Part shown: piece after piece, positions 11,354 through 24,495 of the stretch
How the letters are laid out: each line of letters starts with the position of its first letter
Numbering within the stretch: position 1 is the first letter of the stretch
Assembly: GCF_028356935.1 (NCBI RefSeq)
Contig: NZ_CP102798.1
Location: forward strand, 4,092,001 to 4,156,000
Source: Lysinibacillus sp. OF-1
GTDB taxonomy: Bacteria > Bacillota > Bacilli > Bacillales_A > Planococcaceae
Direction: 5' to 3'
DNA length: 64,000 nucleotides
Made by a program: the position numbers and the translations under genes
The notes under the pieces: model-generated
Databases searched by the model: none
What the model was told of the DNA's origin: nothing
The model's input: the letters and a program-made list of their open reading frames with translations, nothing else

Positions 11354-12023
11354 GATTTTCCCTCCACTGCTTCACAATTGATTTGAATACTGCTAGACCG
11401 TCTGCGCCGCCCACCAATGCATCAACAGCTCGCTCTGGGTGTGGCATCATCCCTAATACATTGCCGCGCTCGTTTATAATCCCTGCGATATCTTCTAAAG
11501 AACCGTTTGGATTGTCACCTGAGTATGTGAATACGATTTGATTATTATCTTTTAGTGATTGTAAAGTTTCCTCGTCACAGTAGTAATTACCTTCACCATG
11601 TGCGATTGGAATATTGATGATTTGACCTTGCTCATATTGATTTGTGAATAATGTATTGTTGTTTTCCACTTTTAGCTGTACTGTACGGCACATAAATTTT
11701 AAGTTTTTATTGCGTAGTAAAGCCCCTGGTAATAAACCAGCTTCCGTCAGAATTTGGAAGCCATTACATACACCTAATACAGGTTTACCAGCATCTGCTG
11801 CTTTCTTAACCTCTGCCATAATGTTAGATTGATTAGCCATTGCACCACAACGAAGGTAGTCCCCATAGGAGAATCCTCCAGGTACTAATACGCCATCAAA
11901 GCCACTTAGATCTGTTGCTGTATGCCATACATATTCTACTTCTTCACCTAGCTCGTCTTTAATCGCATGATACATATCGATGTCACAGTTTGACCCAGGG
12001 AATACGAGTACTGCGAATTTCAT
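11340..12023 (-). CDS. purQ: FGAM synthase glutaminase subunit PurQ
   Basis: A 227-aa class I glutamine amidotransferase that feeds ammonia to PurL. The nucleophile lies in [15 protein letters not shown] (Cys near residue 86), the oxyanion region in [15 protein letters not shown], and the His/Glu pair in [10 protein letters not shown] near the C-terminus. ATG start; a 2-nt gap follows purS. Confidence 0.97.
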   Translation of the reverse strand: MKFAVLVFPGSNCDIDMYHAIKDELGEEVEYVWHTATDLSGFDGVLVPGGFSYGDYLRCGAMANQSNIMAEVKKAADAGKPVLGVCNGFQILTEAGLLPGALLRNKNLKFMCRTVQLKVENNNTLFTNQYEQGQIINIPIAHGEGNYYCDEETLQSLKDNNQIVFTYSGDNPNGSLEDIAGIINERGNVLGMMPHPERAVDALVGGADGLAVFKSIVKQWRENHVNN

Positions 12024-12025
12024 GA

Positions 12026-12274
12026 TTAGTTAGCCTCCTCGACTTCAAAACGGTAGTCTTCAATTACAACGTTCGTTAAAACCTTTTCACACATTTCTTT
12101 TACTAGAGTATCAATGTCACGTTCTGAGTCTTTAAGAGTTAGCTCAAGATATTTACCGATACGTAAATCTTCTACCTCACCGTAGCCCATTTTAGCTAAA
12201 GAACCTTGTACTGCAGAGCCTTGTGGATCAAGAATGCTCTCACGTAATGTTACATAGATTTTTACTTTTTTCAT
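12026..12274 (-). CDS. purS: FGAM synthase subunit PurS
   Basis: 82-aa small subunit that bridges PurL and PurQ. The motif [23 protein letters not shown] and the closing [11 protein letters not shown] match the PurS family. It lies between purC (2-nt gap) and purQ, as in Bacillus operons. Confidence 0.96.
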   Translation of the reverse strand: MKKVKIYVTLRESILDPQGSAVQGSLAKMGYGEVEDLRIGKYLELTLKDSERDIDTLVKEMCEKVLTNVVIEDYRFEVEEAN

Positions 12275-12276
12275 TG

Positions 12277-12987
12277 TTATTTGCCTCCGAGTCTAGAAAG
12301 TATAATAGTATAAACTTCAGTTAAATTACCAAGGTCTCGACGAAAAACATCTTTGTCTAACTTTTGCTTTGTAGTTGCATCCCAAAGTCTGCATGTGTCT
12401 GGTGAAATTTCATCTGCCAATAATACATTGCCATCCATATCACGGCCAAACTCTAATTTAAAATCAATTAATGTTACATTGATATCTGCAAAGATTGGCT
12501 GTAGAACTTTGTTAATAGCTAGTGCTCCATCATAAATGGCTGTTACTTCAGTAGGTGTCGCAAGATCCAGAACGTCAATATGTTCTGTCGTAATGAGTGG
12601 GTCGCCTAACGCATCGTCTTTATAGTAAAATTCTACGATTGGTCGTTTTAAGGCTGTTCCCTCTTCAAGACCAAGACGTTTTGCTAAACTTCCTGCGGCA
12701 ATATTACGAACAACAACTTCAATCGGAATAATTTCTACTTTTTTTACAAGTTGTTGTGTATCTGATAATTGTTTTACGAAATGTGACGCAATTCCGTTTG
12801 CTTGTAATTTTTCGAAAATTAATGAAGTAATGCGATTATTTAAAATGCCCTTGCCGTCAATTTCTTCTTTTTTTTCGCCATTGAATGCTGTTGCACTATC
12901 CTTGTACTCAACTAGTAGCACATGTGGCTCCTCTGTTGTGAACAATTTTTTTGCTTTACCTTCATACAAAAGTTGACCTTTAGTCAT
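12277..12987 (-). CDS. purC: SAICAR synthase
   Basis: 236-aa phosphoribosylaminoimidazole-succinocarboxamide synthase, joining aspartate to CAIR. Family motifs are LLYEGKAKKLF at the N-terminus, VVRNIAAGSLAKRLG in the middle and LIDFKLEFGRD followed by DEISPDTCRLWD. ATG start. It follows purB after 130 nt that hold a hairpin. Confidence 0.97.
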   Translation of the reverse strand: MTKGQLLYEGKAKKLFTTEEPHVLLVEYKDSATAFNGEKKEEIDGKGILNNRITSLIFEKLQANGIASHFVKQLSDTQQLVKKVEIIPIEVVVRNIAAGSLAKRLGLEEGTALKRPIVEFYYKDDALGDPLITTEHIDVLDLATPTEVTAIYDGALAINKVLQPIFADINVTLIDFKLEFGRDMDGNVLLADEISPDTCRLWDATTKQKLDKDVFRRDLGNLTEVYTIILSRLGGK

Positions 12988-13037
12988 GTCGTTTTTCCCC
13001 CTGATATTATGAGATACGCTTGTTATGAATGATCAGA

Positions 13038-13063
13038 ATTGAACCGTGTCTCCACGATTCAAC
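13038..13063. other. Intercistronic hairpin between purB and purC
   Basis: TTGAACCGTG at 13039-13048 pairs with CACGATTCAA at 13053-13062 with one mismatch and a 4-nt loop. No U-run follows in the direction of the operon. Confidence 0.55.
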
Positions 13064-13117
13064 TCTGAAACATTTACTGGTGGCTCTAACATTTACTTTT
13101 AGATGGCTAAATAAATA

Positions 13118-14413
13118 TTAGTTAAGTCCTAGTCGTTCAAAAATCATATCAACATGCTGTAAGTGGTAGTTATAATCAAAGCACTCATCCAGCTCTTCTT
13201 GTGTTAAATAAGATGTGATTTTTTCACTTGCATCAACTAATGTACGGAACTGAACTTGCTCGTCCCATGCCTGCATTGCTAAAGGTTGTACTGTATCATA
13301 AGCTTCCTCACGTACTAATCCTTTATCGATTAATGCTAATAAGATGCGTTGAGAATAAATAAGACCATATGTGCGTTCCATGTTACGTTTCATGTTCTCA
13401 GGGAATACTGTTAAGTTTTTCACAATATTACCGAAGCGATTAAGCATATAGTTAAGAGTAATTGTTGCATCCGGTAAAATAACGCGCTCTGCAGATGAAT
13501 GAGAAATATCACGTTCATGCCATAAAGCTACATTTTCATAAGCTGTCACCATGTATCCACGCATTAAACGAGACATCCCAACCATGTTTTCAGAACCGAT
13601 TGGATTACGTTTATGTGGCATTGCGGATGAGCCCTTTTGCCCTTTTGCAAAAGCTTCTTCTACTTCACGCGTTTCAGATTTCTGTAAGCCGCGAATTTCT
13701 GTTGCGAATTTTTCAATTGATGTAGCAACTAAAGCTAATGCACCTAAATACTGCGCATGGCGATCACGCTGTAAAGTTTGTGTTGAAATCGGTGATGCAG
13801 CAAGACCTAGTTGATCACAAACATATTGCTCAACACGAGGATCGATATTGGCATATGTTCCAACAGCTCCAGACATTTTTCCTGTTTCAATTACTTTGGC
13901 TGCTGCTTCAAAACGTTCAAGGTTACGCTTCATTTCCTCATACCATAAACCAAGTTTTAAACCAAAAGTTGTTGGTTCTGCATGAACACCATGTGTACGT
14001 CCCATCATCACCGTATGTTTATGCTCTTTTGCCTTAGCCGCAATAATATCAATGAAATTCACGATGTCCTTGCGCAAAATATCATTTGCTTGTTTGATTA
14101 AATAAGAAAGTGCTGTGTCTACTACGTCTGTAGAAGTTAAACCATAATGTACCCATTTACGCTCTTCCCCAAGTGTTTCCGAAACGGCACGCGTAAAGGC
14201 TACAACGTCATGACGTGTTTCTTGTTCAATTTCTAAAATGCGGTTCACATCAAATGAAGCATTTTCACGAATTTTAGCAACATCCTCTTTTGGAATATCG
14301 CCTATCTCTGCCCAAGCCTCACATGCTAAAATTTCAACCTCTAGCCAAGCTTGGTACTTATTTTGTTCTGTCCAAATTGCGCCCATTTCGGGTCTTGTGT
14401 AACGTTCAATCAT
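13118..14413 (-). CDS. purB: Adenylosuccinate lyase
   Basis: 431-aa fumarase/aspartase superfamily lyase that acts twice in purine synthesis, cleaving SAICAR and adenylosuccinate. The superfamily signature [15 protein letters not shown] lies near 262-276, the catalytic-His region is [15 protein letters not shown], and the N-terminus [14 protein letters not shown] is typical of Bacillus PurB. ATG start; purK ends 13 nt upstream. Confidence 0.97.
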   Translation of the reverse strand: MIERYTRPEMGAIWTEQNKYQAWLEVEILACEAWAEIGDIPKEDVAKIRENASFDVNRILEIEQETRHDVVAFTRAVSETLGEERKWVHYGLTSTDVVDTALSYLIKQANDILRKDIVNFIDIIAAKAKEHKHTVMMGRTHGVHAEPTTFGLKLGLWYEEMKRNLERFEAAAKVIETGKMSGAVGTYANIDPRVEQYVCDQLGLAASPISTQTLQRDRHAQYLGALALVATSIEKFATEIRGLQKSETREVEEAFAKGQKGSSAMPHKRNPIGSENMVGMSRLMRGYMVTAYENVALWHERDISHSSAERVILPDATITLNYMLNRFGNIVKNLTVFPENMKRNMERTYGLIYSQRILLALIDKGLVREEAYDTVQPLAMQAWDEQVQFRTLVDASEKITSYLTQEELDECFDYNYHLQHVDMIFERLGLN

Positions 14414-14426
14414 CGCGTTTCTCCTT

Positions 14427-15551
14427 CTATTCTGACCAAATGCCAGAACTCTCGATTTGTTGTAGTGTTTCCTCTAAGCTTTTTGTCATAATCGTTACAT
14501 GGCCCATTTTACGGTTTACCTTAGCTTCAGCTTTCCCATAAAGATGGATGGACCATTCAGGATATTTAGCAATTGAGTTACTGAGTGGCACGACATGCTG
14601 CCCTAATACATTGACCATAATGGATGGCGCCCAAAGTTCTGGCTTACGTAATGGCCAACCACAAACAGCACGAATATGCTGATGGAATTGTGAAACATTA
14701 CACGCTTCTATTGAATAATGACCAGAATTATGAGGTCTTGGTGCTAATTCATTAATAACAATGCTACCATCTTCTAACACAAACATTTCTACTGCTAGCG
14801 TTCCTACTAAATGTAAGTAATCTGCAATTTTTAAAGCTTCTCGTTCCGCAGCTTGAGCTGTGCTTTCAGATATGCGAGCAGGCACAATTGTTTCATGCAG
14901 AATATGATGAACATGAATGTTCTCTCCAACTGGCTGACAATACGATTCACCATGACCATTTCTTTGAACAATGACCGATACTTCCTTTAGGAAAGGAACA
15001 AAACCTTCTGCAATACATTGAGAATGTGTGAATAGTTCTTTCGCTAAAGGTAAATCTTCAGTTGACTTTAAAAGCTGCTGTCCCTTGCCATCATAACCAC
15101 CTCTTGCTGTTTTGACTATACAAGGATAACCAATCGAATCAATATTGGCTACTAATTCTTCATAAGTTTTTGCAACAATATATGGTGCTACTGGGCAACT
15201 AGCCTTCACAATAGCGTCTTTCTCTGTTATACGGTTTTGTGTAATACGTACCAACTCTGCTCCTTGAGGAACATAAGCCATTTGTGATAAGCGCTTTAAG
15301 CCTTCATAATCAATATTTTCAAATTCATAAGTGATAACATCACTTACTTCTGCAAGTTCTTCTAAAGCAGCTTCATCATCATATGGAGCTACAATACGAA
15401 TATCAGCTACCTGCCCACACGGCGAGTCCATTGCAGGTTCAAGAACAGCCACTTTAAAACCTGACTCCTTTGCAGCAAGCGCCATCATTCGACCAAGTTG
15501 TCCTCCGCCTATAATACCTATCGTTTGTCCAGGATAAATAATCTTCGTCAC
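14427..15551 (-). CDS. purK: N5-carboxyaminoimidazole ribonucleotide synthetase
   Basis: 374-aa ATP-grasp enzyme converting AIR and bicarbonate to N5-CAIR. Visible are the N-terminal [13 protein letters not shown] dinucleotide-like loop, [12 protein letters not shown] (ATP-grasp) and [15 protein letters not shown] (metal/substrate site). The start is GTG at 15551, overlapping the purE stop as GTGA, with AGGTG 7 nt upstream inside purE. Confidence 0.96.
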   Translation of the reverse strand: MTKIIYPGQTIGIIGGGQLGRMMALAAKESGFKVAVLEPAMDSPCGQVADIRIVAPYDDEAALEELAEVSDVITYEFENIDYEGLKRLSQMAYVPQGAELVRITQNRITEKDAIVKASCPVAPYIVAKTYEELVANIDSIGYPCIVKTARGGYDGKGQQLLKSTEDLPLAKELFTHSQCIAEGFVPFLKEVSVIVQRNGHGESYCQPVGENIHVHHILHETIVPARISESTAQAAEREALKIADYLHLVGTLAVEMFVLEDGSIVINELAPRPHNSGHYSIEACNVSQFHQHIRAVCGWPLRKPELWAPSIMVNVLGQHVVPLSNSIAKYPEWSIHLYGKAEAKVNRKMGHVTIMTKSLEETLQQIESSGIWSE

Positions 15552-16036
15552 ACTAAGTCACCTGTGCTTTCTAATACTTGCTGCTTCGTTGCTTCACGTC
15601 TAGCATCTAATTTATTAGCAAGTACAGCATCTGTTGTTGACAAAATTTGAGCTGCTAGTAATCCTGCGTTTGTTGCTCCCGCTTTGCCAATCGCTACAGT
15701 TGCTACAGGTACACCACCAGGCATTTGAACGATAGATAATAATGAATCGAGTCCGTTAAGTGCACGTGATTGAACTGGTACACCAATGACAGGTAATGTT
15801 GTTTTAGCTGCTACCATTCCAGGTAAATGTGCAGCTCCACCTGCCCCAGCGATAATTACTTGTAGTCCTCGCTCACGAGCTGTCTCTGCATAGTCAAACA
15901 TTAAATCAGGTGTACGATGTGCAGATACAACCTTTTTTTCATACGGTACTTGTAATTCATCTAAAATATCACATGCATGTTTCATTGTTTCCCAGTCACT
16001 TGAACTACCCATAATGACACCGATTTTCGGATTCAT
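15548..16036 (-). CDS. purE: N5-CAIR mutase
   Basis: 162-aa class I PurE that rearranges N5-CAIR to CAIR. The motifs [21 protein letters not shown] and [13 protein letters not shown] are diagnostic, the SAHR histidine being catalytic. First gene of the twelve-gene operon; ATG with AAGGAG 9 nt upstream. Its long leader holds a purine riboswitch and terminator. Confidence 0.97.
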   Translation of the reverse strand: MNPKIGVIMGSSSDWETMKHACDILDELQVPYEKKVVSAHRTPDLMFDYAETARERGLQVIIAGAGGAAHLPGMVAAKTTLPVIGVPVQSRALNGLDSLLSIVQMPGGVPVATVAIGKAGATNAGLLAAQILSTTDAVLANKLDARREATKQQVLESTGDLV

Positions 16037-16135
16037 AAATTGTCGCTCCTTTTAAACGATAGAAAAATGATCAATTATTGTGCAAGCCTCTATTATTAAT
16101 AGCTACTGCAATTTTTATCTATTTACAAAGAAAAT

Positions 16136-16186
16136 CCCCAAATAAACTACTCTCTACTATTACACGTGAAAGCAGTTTACTTGAGG
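16136..16186 (-). terminator. Riboswitch-controlled terminator ahead of purE
   Basis: In minus-strand sense a 16-bp stem forms between the arms at 16171-16186 and 16136-16151, with only G-U wobbles and no mismatches. It is followed at once by ATTTTCTTT (16127-16135). This is the off state of the purE guanine riboswitch. Confidence 0.85.
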
Positions 16187-16259
16187 ACTTAGTAAGACAA
16201 GAATATCTCCATGTACATAACTGCACAAGGATCTTCTCGTAATATGCCAAAAGTGCTTT

Positions 16260-16329
16260 CCCGCATAGTCCAGCATTTACGGTGCCGGGTAGAGACACTA
16301 GAGCCAATCCTCTAGCATATATGGGGGAT
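16260..16329 (-). promoter_or_regulatory. Guanine-class purine riboswitch aptamer, purE leader
   Basis: The minus strand shows the purine aptamer pattern: P1 strand CCCCCATATATG, P2 CTAGAG/CTCTAG, J2/3 GTCTCTACC, P3 with loop CCGTAAA, then GGACTATGCGGG closing P1. The base before TATG is C, the guanine/hypoxanthine specificity determinant (C74 in the xpt numbering). GAAAGCA at the aptamer 3' edge (16254-16260) is complementary to TGCTTTC at the loop side of the terminator 5' arm (16168-16174), a plausible antiterminator. Guanine excess would then stop pur transcription. Confidence 0.9.
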
Positions 16330-16350
16330 TTATTTGTTTTTCCTTATCAC

Positions 16351-16379
16351 ATTTTAACAAGGGATTGCCTTATCGTCAA
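16351..16379 (-). promoter_or_regulatory. Sigma-A promoter of the pur operon
   Basis: TTGACG (16374-16379) and TAAAAT (16351-16356) on the minus strand, spaced by 17 nt, 22 nt upstream of the aptamer. Confidence 0.8.
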
Positions 16380-16385
16380 TGCAAA

Positions 16386-16428
16386 AATGCGAACGTTTTT
16401 TATAAGTGTAAAAAAAACGTTCGGTTTT
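16386..16428 (-). promoter_or_regulatory. Inverted PurR boxes upstream of purE
   Basis: Convergent CGAAC cores: ACCGAACGTTT on the minus strand (core 16419-16423) and its inverse with core at 16390-16394, separated by 24 nt and flanked by A/T runs. This fits the PurR operator (two inverted AWWWCCGAACWWT boxes). They sit just upstream of the -35 element and touch the end of yebG. Confidence 0.8.
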
Positions 16429-16437
16429 TGGTCAAAT

Positions 16438-16632
16438 TTATTCAGTATCTTGAGTAGGTATAGCTTTAAATTGAATTTTTTGACGCAAAAAGGCTGGTTC
16501 ACCATCTACTATATGAAAAAGCGGCTCTTCTTTTCGCCCTATGGCCATGAAACCATCCTGCTGCATTCTTGCTAAACAATCCTCGATCGACTCATTTTCT
16601 TGTACCTCATACCAAATTTGCTTTTTCCCCAA
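16438..16632 (-). CDS. yebG: YebG, NETI-motif small protein
   Basis: 64 aa from a TTG at 16632, which has AGGAAG 6 nt upstream; a GTG at 16650 is possible but lacks a Shine-Dalgarno sequence. The segment YEVQENESIEDCLARMQQDGF matches the NETI motif family with S in place of T. YebG lies directly upstream of purE in B. subtilis, as here. Function unknown. Confidence 0.8.
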   Translation of the reverse strand: MGKKQIWYEVQENESIEDCLARMQQDGFMAIGRKEEPLFHIVDGEPAFLRQKIQFKAIPTQDTE

Positions 16633-16744
16633 CTTTTTCTTCCTTTCCACTTCACATTTTACATATTTACTACTTGTATTACATTATACCTTTTGTTGCT
16701 TAAAGAAGTATGTAAGAACATATAATGAGGTTCTTTCAATAGAA

Positions 16745-16772
16745 AAAACTGCAGATTCATATCCGCAGTTTT
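16745..16772 (-). terminator. Terminator after the 91-aa membrane protein gene
   Basis: AAAACTGC (16745-16752) pairs with GCAGTTTT (16765-16772), with T-rich flanks on the minus strand just past the stop at 16775. Confidence 0.7.
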
Positions 16773-16774
16773 AA

Positions 16775-17050
16775 TTAAGGTTCATTAAATCCATAAAAAG
16801 CTTTAAAATAGATACCTAAAAATAATAATAGTAGGAATGAATGAAGGACAACAAGAACCATGCGATAGCCTTTAATGCCTAAGAGAGCACTAACAATGCC
16901 TAAACCACCTAAAATAAAGGGCATAAACATATTGACTTGATAGAGAAATGTAAAAAAGCCTCCATACCATTTCGTTGAATCATAACCAAACAGAAAGAAT
17001 ATAAGTAGTAGACTCAAGATCGAAATAGCCGTAAAAAGGTTACGCCTCAT
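16775..17050 (-). CDS. Small three-helix membrane protein, function unknown
   Basis: 91 aa; ATG with ATAGGAGGA 8 nt upstream. Hydrophobic segments at about 5-22, 38-58 and 63-84 suggest three membrane helices, and the middle one is Gly-rich (FILGGLGIVSALLGIKG). It lies between the 5S rRNA terminator and yebG and has its own terminator. It sits where B. subtilis has small yebC-E genes, but I cannot assign orthology by eye. Confidence 0.75.
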   Translation of the reverse strand: MRRNLFTAISILSLLLIFFLFGYDSTKWYGGFFTFLYQVNMFMPFILGGLGIVSALLGIKGYRMVLVVLHSFLLLLFLGIYFKAFYGFNEP

Positions 17051-17132
17051 TTTGATTCCTCCTATGAATCAAGATCAATCAATATGTATATAATTTAATT
17101 TATTATAGCATTTTATGAATATTTCATAAAAC

Positions 17133-17165
17133 AAAAAAAGCCATGGAATATATCCATGACTTTTT
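17133..17165 (-). terminator. rRNA operon terminator
   Basis: On the minus strand AAAAAGTCATGGA pairs with TTCCATGGCTTTTT, loop TATA, one G-U pair, followed by a T-run. It starts 6 nt after the 5S 3' end. Confidence 0.85.
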
Positions 17166-17170
17166 AAATT

Positions 17171-17286
17171 GCCTAGCGACGTCCTACTCTCACAGGGGGA
17201 AGCCCCCAACTACCATCGGCGCTAAAGAGCTTAACTTCCGTGTTCGGTATGGGAACGGGTGTGACCTCTTTGCCATCATCACTAGA
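17171..17286 (-). rRNA. rrf: 5S ribosomal RNA
   Basis: 116-nt gene whose minus strand has the Bacillus-type body: GGTCACACCCGTTCCCATAC, CCGAACACGGAAGTTAAGC and the terminal AGGACGTCGCTAGGC. Ends set from the terminal helix; uncertain by a few nt. Confidence 0.95.
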
Positions 17287-17293
17287 CTATGGT

Positions 17294-17412
17294 CGGCTTT
17301 CAATATACATCGCATTTCTTCGTCAGCTTCTGTCGTTCAGTCAGTCACGTACTTGAGTACGCTCCTTCCTTCTCTCCATTGCTTCCTCGAACTACTCGTA
17401 TCTTGAAACCCT
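17294..17412 (-). repeat. 119-nt repeat copy B, upstream of 5S
   Basis: Same length as 20403-20521, same orientation, about 15 mismatches by eye and no gaps. Contains a central palindrome CGTACTTGAGTACG. It ends 7 nt before the 5S 5' end. Confidence 0.8.
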
Positions 17413-17426
17413 TCATAAAAGAAATT

Positions 17427-17460
17427 ATTCTTTCAAAACTGGATAAACGTGCATTGAATG
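17427..17460. repeat. 23S processing-stem arm, 3' side
   Basis: TTCTTTCAAAACTGGATAAA followed by CGTGCATTGAA is nearly complementary to 20576-20609 upstream of 23S. Together they can pair across the 23S gene as an RNase III-type processing stalk. Confidence 0.75.
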
Positions 17461-17472
17461 GTTCAAACGTTT

Positions 17473-20399
<2,927 letters not shown>

Positions 20400-20402
20400 T
20401 AA

Positions 20403-20521
20403 CGGCTTTCAATACACATCCCATTTCGTTGTCAGCTTCACTCGTTCAATCAGTCACGTACTCAAGTACGCTCCTTCATTCACTCGATTGCTTCCTAGAA
20501 CTGCTCGTGTCTTGAAACCCT
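20403..20521 (-). repeat. 119-nt repeat copy A, upstream of 23S
   Basis: Matches 17294-17412 over its full length in the same orientation. Its palindrome reads CGTACTCAAGTACG, the two centre bases being swapped relative to copy B. It ends 3 nt before the 23S 5' end. Confidence 0.8.
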
Positions 20522-22260
<1,739 letters not shown>

Positions 22261-22358
22261 AGAAATTTGAATAGCTCAAATTGTTTTGCTGGCATCAATT
22301 TTGATGTCCAAAATTTTGTTTCGTTCACTAAGCAAAGCTAGTTATTTGAAACTTTATT

Positions 22359-22391
22359 GATTACGTTTTGCTTGTTCAGTTTTCAAGGTTC
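22359..22391. repeat. 16S processing-stem arm, 5' side
   Basis: 33 nt in the 16S leader; inverted copy of 20640-20670 with a 2-nt insertion. Confidence 0.8.
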
Positions 22392-22422
22392 ATTTAATAG
22401 TTACATCAAGTAACTTTTTATA

Positions 22423-22450
22423 ATTTAACATAATGTTAACTTCATGTCAA
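22423..22450 (-). promoter_or_regulatory. rRNA operon promoter P2 (candidate)
   Basis: TTGACA at 22445-22450 (minus strand) followed after 17 nt by TAAATT. The -35 is perfect, the -10 weak. Lies about 160 nt upstream of 16S. Confidence 0.6.
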
Positions 22451-22504
22451 CCGTTTATGTTAATATTTTTTTAGTTGTTCGTTTATCTCGTAACAACGTG
22501 TTTA

Positions 22505-22533
22505 AATATATCATCTTAAAAATAAGTTTGCAA
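22505..22533 (-). promoter_or_regulatory. rRNA operon promoter P1 (candidate)
   Basis: TTGCAA at 22528-22533, 17-nt spacer, TATATT at 22505-22510, minus strand. Together with the element at 22423-22450 this gives the tandem arrangement usual for Bacillus rrn operons. Confidence 0.65.
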
Positions 22534-22685
22534 GAGTTTCATTGAAGTAAAACTATTCTTATTTATTCAAAATCAAGTTTCTTCTATATAATGTAGAAAA
22601 TTAATAACTTGATTTGTTTAGGCTATGCTCTATTTTGAATGTCTTAAACCCCAAAATAGTTTCTTGTTATTTTTGTTGGCAATGA

Positions 22686-22731
22686 AAAAGCACCTCTAAT
22701 TGTTAGTTTCTTACCTAACAATTGAGGTGCC
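22686..22731 (-). terminator. pbuG terminator
   Basis: GCACCTCTAATTGTTAG pairs with CTAACAATTGAGGTGC with one bulged base, followed on the minus strand by CTTTTTC. Confidence 0.85.
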
Positions 22732-22748
22732 TTTCAAAATATATTTAA

Positions 22749-24050
22749 CTATCTTACCCAGATAAAGTACGCAAGGAAGACAAAGAATAAGCCATACATC
22801 ATAGGATGAATTTCTTTTTTACGACCAGCTAATAACATTGTAATTGGATAGAATACAAAACCGATTGCAATACCAGTAGCAATTGAATAACCAAGTGGCA
22901 TCATTAATACTGTAAAGAATGCAGGTACTGCTATTTCGAATTTATCCCAATCAATTAGACGTAATGATGATACCATCAGTACCCCTACGATTACTAGAGC
23001 TGGTGCAGTTACTGCTGGTGTTACAACAGCTAGTAATGGTGAGAAGAATAAAGCTACTAAGAATAGTACTGCAGTTACGACTGCCGAGAACCCTGAGCGT
23101 GCACCCGCTGCTACCCCAGAAGTTGACTCTACATACGCTGTTGTTGTTGATGTACCAAATAAAGAACCGATTGTCGTTGCTAGCGCATCCGCCATTAAGG
23201 CACGCCCTGCACGTGGTAATTTATTATCTTTTACTAAGCCAGCCTGTGTCGCTACAGCCATTAAAGTGCCTGCTGTATCAAAGAAATCTACAAACAGGAA
23301 TGTTAACACTACTACTAAAAACTTCACGTTAAATAACGTTCCAATGTCACCAAGTGGTTCCAATGCTACCATAAATGTAGAGTCTACACTTGGAATAGCC
23401 GAAACAACTGCTGTTGGAGGATCAATGATACCTGTGATCATCCCAATAACCGCAGTAATGACCATCCCTAAGAAAATACCAATACTACGGAATTTAATGA
23501 TAAGAATAACAGAAAGAATGATTCCGAATACTGCTAGTAATGTAGCTCCAGTAAAAGTTCCTAAAGTTACTAATGTCGCTGGACTATCAACTATAATCCC
23601 TGCACCTTGTAAACCTACGAATGTGATAAATAAACCAATACCTGCTGAAACAGCATATTTAAGTTGTACTGGAATGGCGTTAATAACAGTTTCACGAATA
23701 CCCGTTAAAGATAAAATGATAAAGATAATTCCAGAAAAGAATACACCTGTTAAACCAGTTTGCCATGGAATACCATAAGCTCCGACTACAGTAAATGCGA
23801 AGAATGCATTTAATCCCATCCCAGGAGCAAGTGAAATTGGGAACTTAGCGAAAATCCCCATAATCAAAGAACCGACTGCTGCTGCTAATGCTGTTGCTAC
23901 GAAAACAGCACCTTTATCCATCCCTGCATTTTCTAGAATACTTGGATTAACAGCTAGAATATATGCCATTGCAAGGAAGGTTGTAATACCACCAATTATT
24001 TCTCGGCGATAATTAGTTCCTAATTCATCGAACATGAAATATTTTTTCAT
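22749..24050 (-). CDS. pbuG: Guanine/hypoxanthine permease PbuG (NCS2, AzgA-type)
   Basis: 433-aa multi-pass membrane transporter of the AzgA branch of NCS2 (COG2252). The N-terminus YFMFDELGTNYRREIIGGITTFLAMAYI and the segments GMGLNAFFAF and FVDFFDTAGTLMAVA are diagnostic, and a dozen hydrophobic segments follow. Start ATG at 24050, 10 nt after GGAGGA; a TTG two codons upstream is less likely. The gene is under a guanine riboswitch and PurR boxes and sits between guaA and the rRNA operon, as expected from B. subtilis order. Confidence 0.92.
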   Translation of the reverse strand: MKKYFMFDELGTNYRREIIGGITTFLAMAYILAVNPSILENAGMDKGAVFVATALAAAVGSLIMGIFAKFPISLAPGMGLNAFFAFTVVGAYGIPWQTGLTGVFFSGIIFIILSLTGIRETVINAIPVQLKYAVSAGIGLFITFVGLQGAGIIVDSPATLVTLGTFTGATLLAVFGIILSVILIIKFRSIGIFLGMVITAVIGMITGIIDPPTAVVSAIPSVDSTFMVALEPLGDIGTLFNVKFLVVVLTFLFVDFFDTAGTLMAVATQAGLVKDNKLPRAGRALMADALATTIGSLFGTSTTTAYVESTSGVAAGARSGFSAVVTAVLFLVALFFSPLLAVVTPAVTAPALVIVGVLMVSSLRLIDWDKFEIAVPAFFTVLMMPLGYSIATGIAIGFVFYPITMLLAGRKKEIHPMMYGLFFVFLAYFIWVR

Positions 24051-24091
24051 TATCAAAAAATCCTCCGTATGGTCGTCTTCAATATCGAAAA

Positions 24092-24130
24092 CAAAAAAGA
24101 CACGCTGACTACTCTACTAGTCGCATGTCT
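24092..24130 (-). terminator. Riboswitch-controlled terminator ahead of pbuG
   Basis: Minus strand AGACATGCGACTA pairs with TAGTCAGCGTGTCT (one bulge), loop GTAGAG, followed by TTTTTTG. CTACGAT at the aptamer 3' edge can instead pair with ATCGTAG overlapping the first bases of this stem, giving an antiterminator. Confidence 0.85.
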
Positions 24131-24191
24131 ACGATATATTTCATCACCATAGTGTGTGAAATAAATTAGTGTTTATACATAGATAAACCCA

Positions 24192-24263
24192 AATCGTAGT
24201 CAAGTTATTTACGGTAACTTGGTAGAAACTCACGGGCCTTATTCCCGACATTATACGACGACG
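24192..24263 (-). promoter_or_regulatory. Guanine-class purine riboswitch aptamer, pbuG leader
   Basis: Minus strand: CGTCGTATAATGTCGGGAAT, then AAGGCCCGTGAGTTTCTACC, P3 with loop ACCGTAAAT, then ACTTGACTACG. J2/3 TTTCTAC, the L3 CCGTAAA and the C before TACG match guanine-specific aptamers. Confidence 0.93.
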
Positions 24264-24281
24264 TATTTAATTTACATTCGT

Positions 24282-24310
24282 AATATATCATTTCACTTTT
24301 TAGATTTCAA
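24282..24310 (-). promoter_or_regulatory. pbuG promoter
   Basis: TTGAAA (24305-24310) and TATATT (24282-24287) on the minus strand with a 17-nt spacer, just upstream of the aptamer. Confidence 0.75.
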
Positions 24311-24315
24311 CCCCA

Positions 24316-24357
24316 TTTCCGAACATTTTTACAAAAATAAATACGAAAGTTCGTGTA
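24316..24357 (-). promoter_or_regulatory. Inverted PurR boxes upstream of pbuG
   Basis: Convergent CGAAC cores at 24320-24324 and 24349-24353, 24 nt apart, directly upstream of the -35. Orientation and spacing are the same as at purE. Confidence 0.75.
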
Positions 24358-24444
24358 AAATTCTTATTTAATGTTCATATTCAACTAATTCACCGCTAAA
24401 TAAACGTAGTACTGAACATTTCTGTAATCAATAAAAAGCAAAAA

Positions 24445-24473
24445 CCCCCTGGAACTCTTTCGAATTCTAGAGG
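24445..24473 (-). terminator. Terminator of the MOSC gene
   Basis: Minus strand CCTCTAGAA pairs with TTCCAGGGG (one mismatch), followed by a GTTTTTGCTTTTT tail. Confidence 0.7.
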
Positions 24474-24495
24474 ATCGTCCCTTGAACGTTATGAC

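Noticed and set aside
23266-23778. 170-codon plus-strand frame antisense to pbuG
   Set aside because: pbuG on the other strand has full family homology; the antisense frame is a codon-bias shadow.
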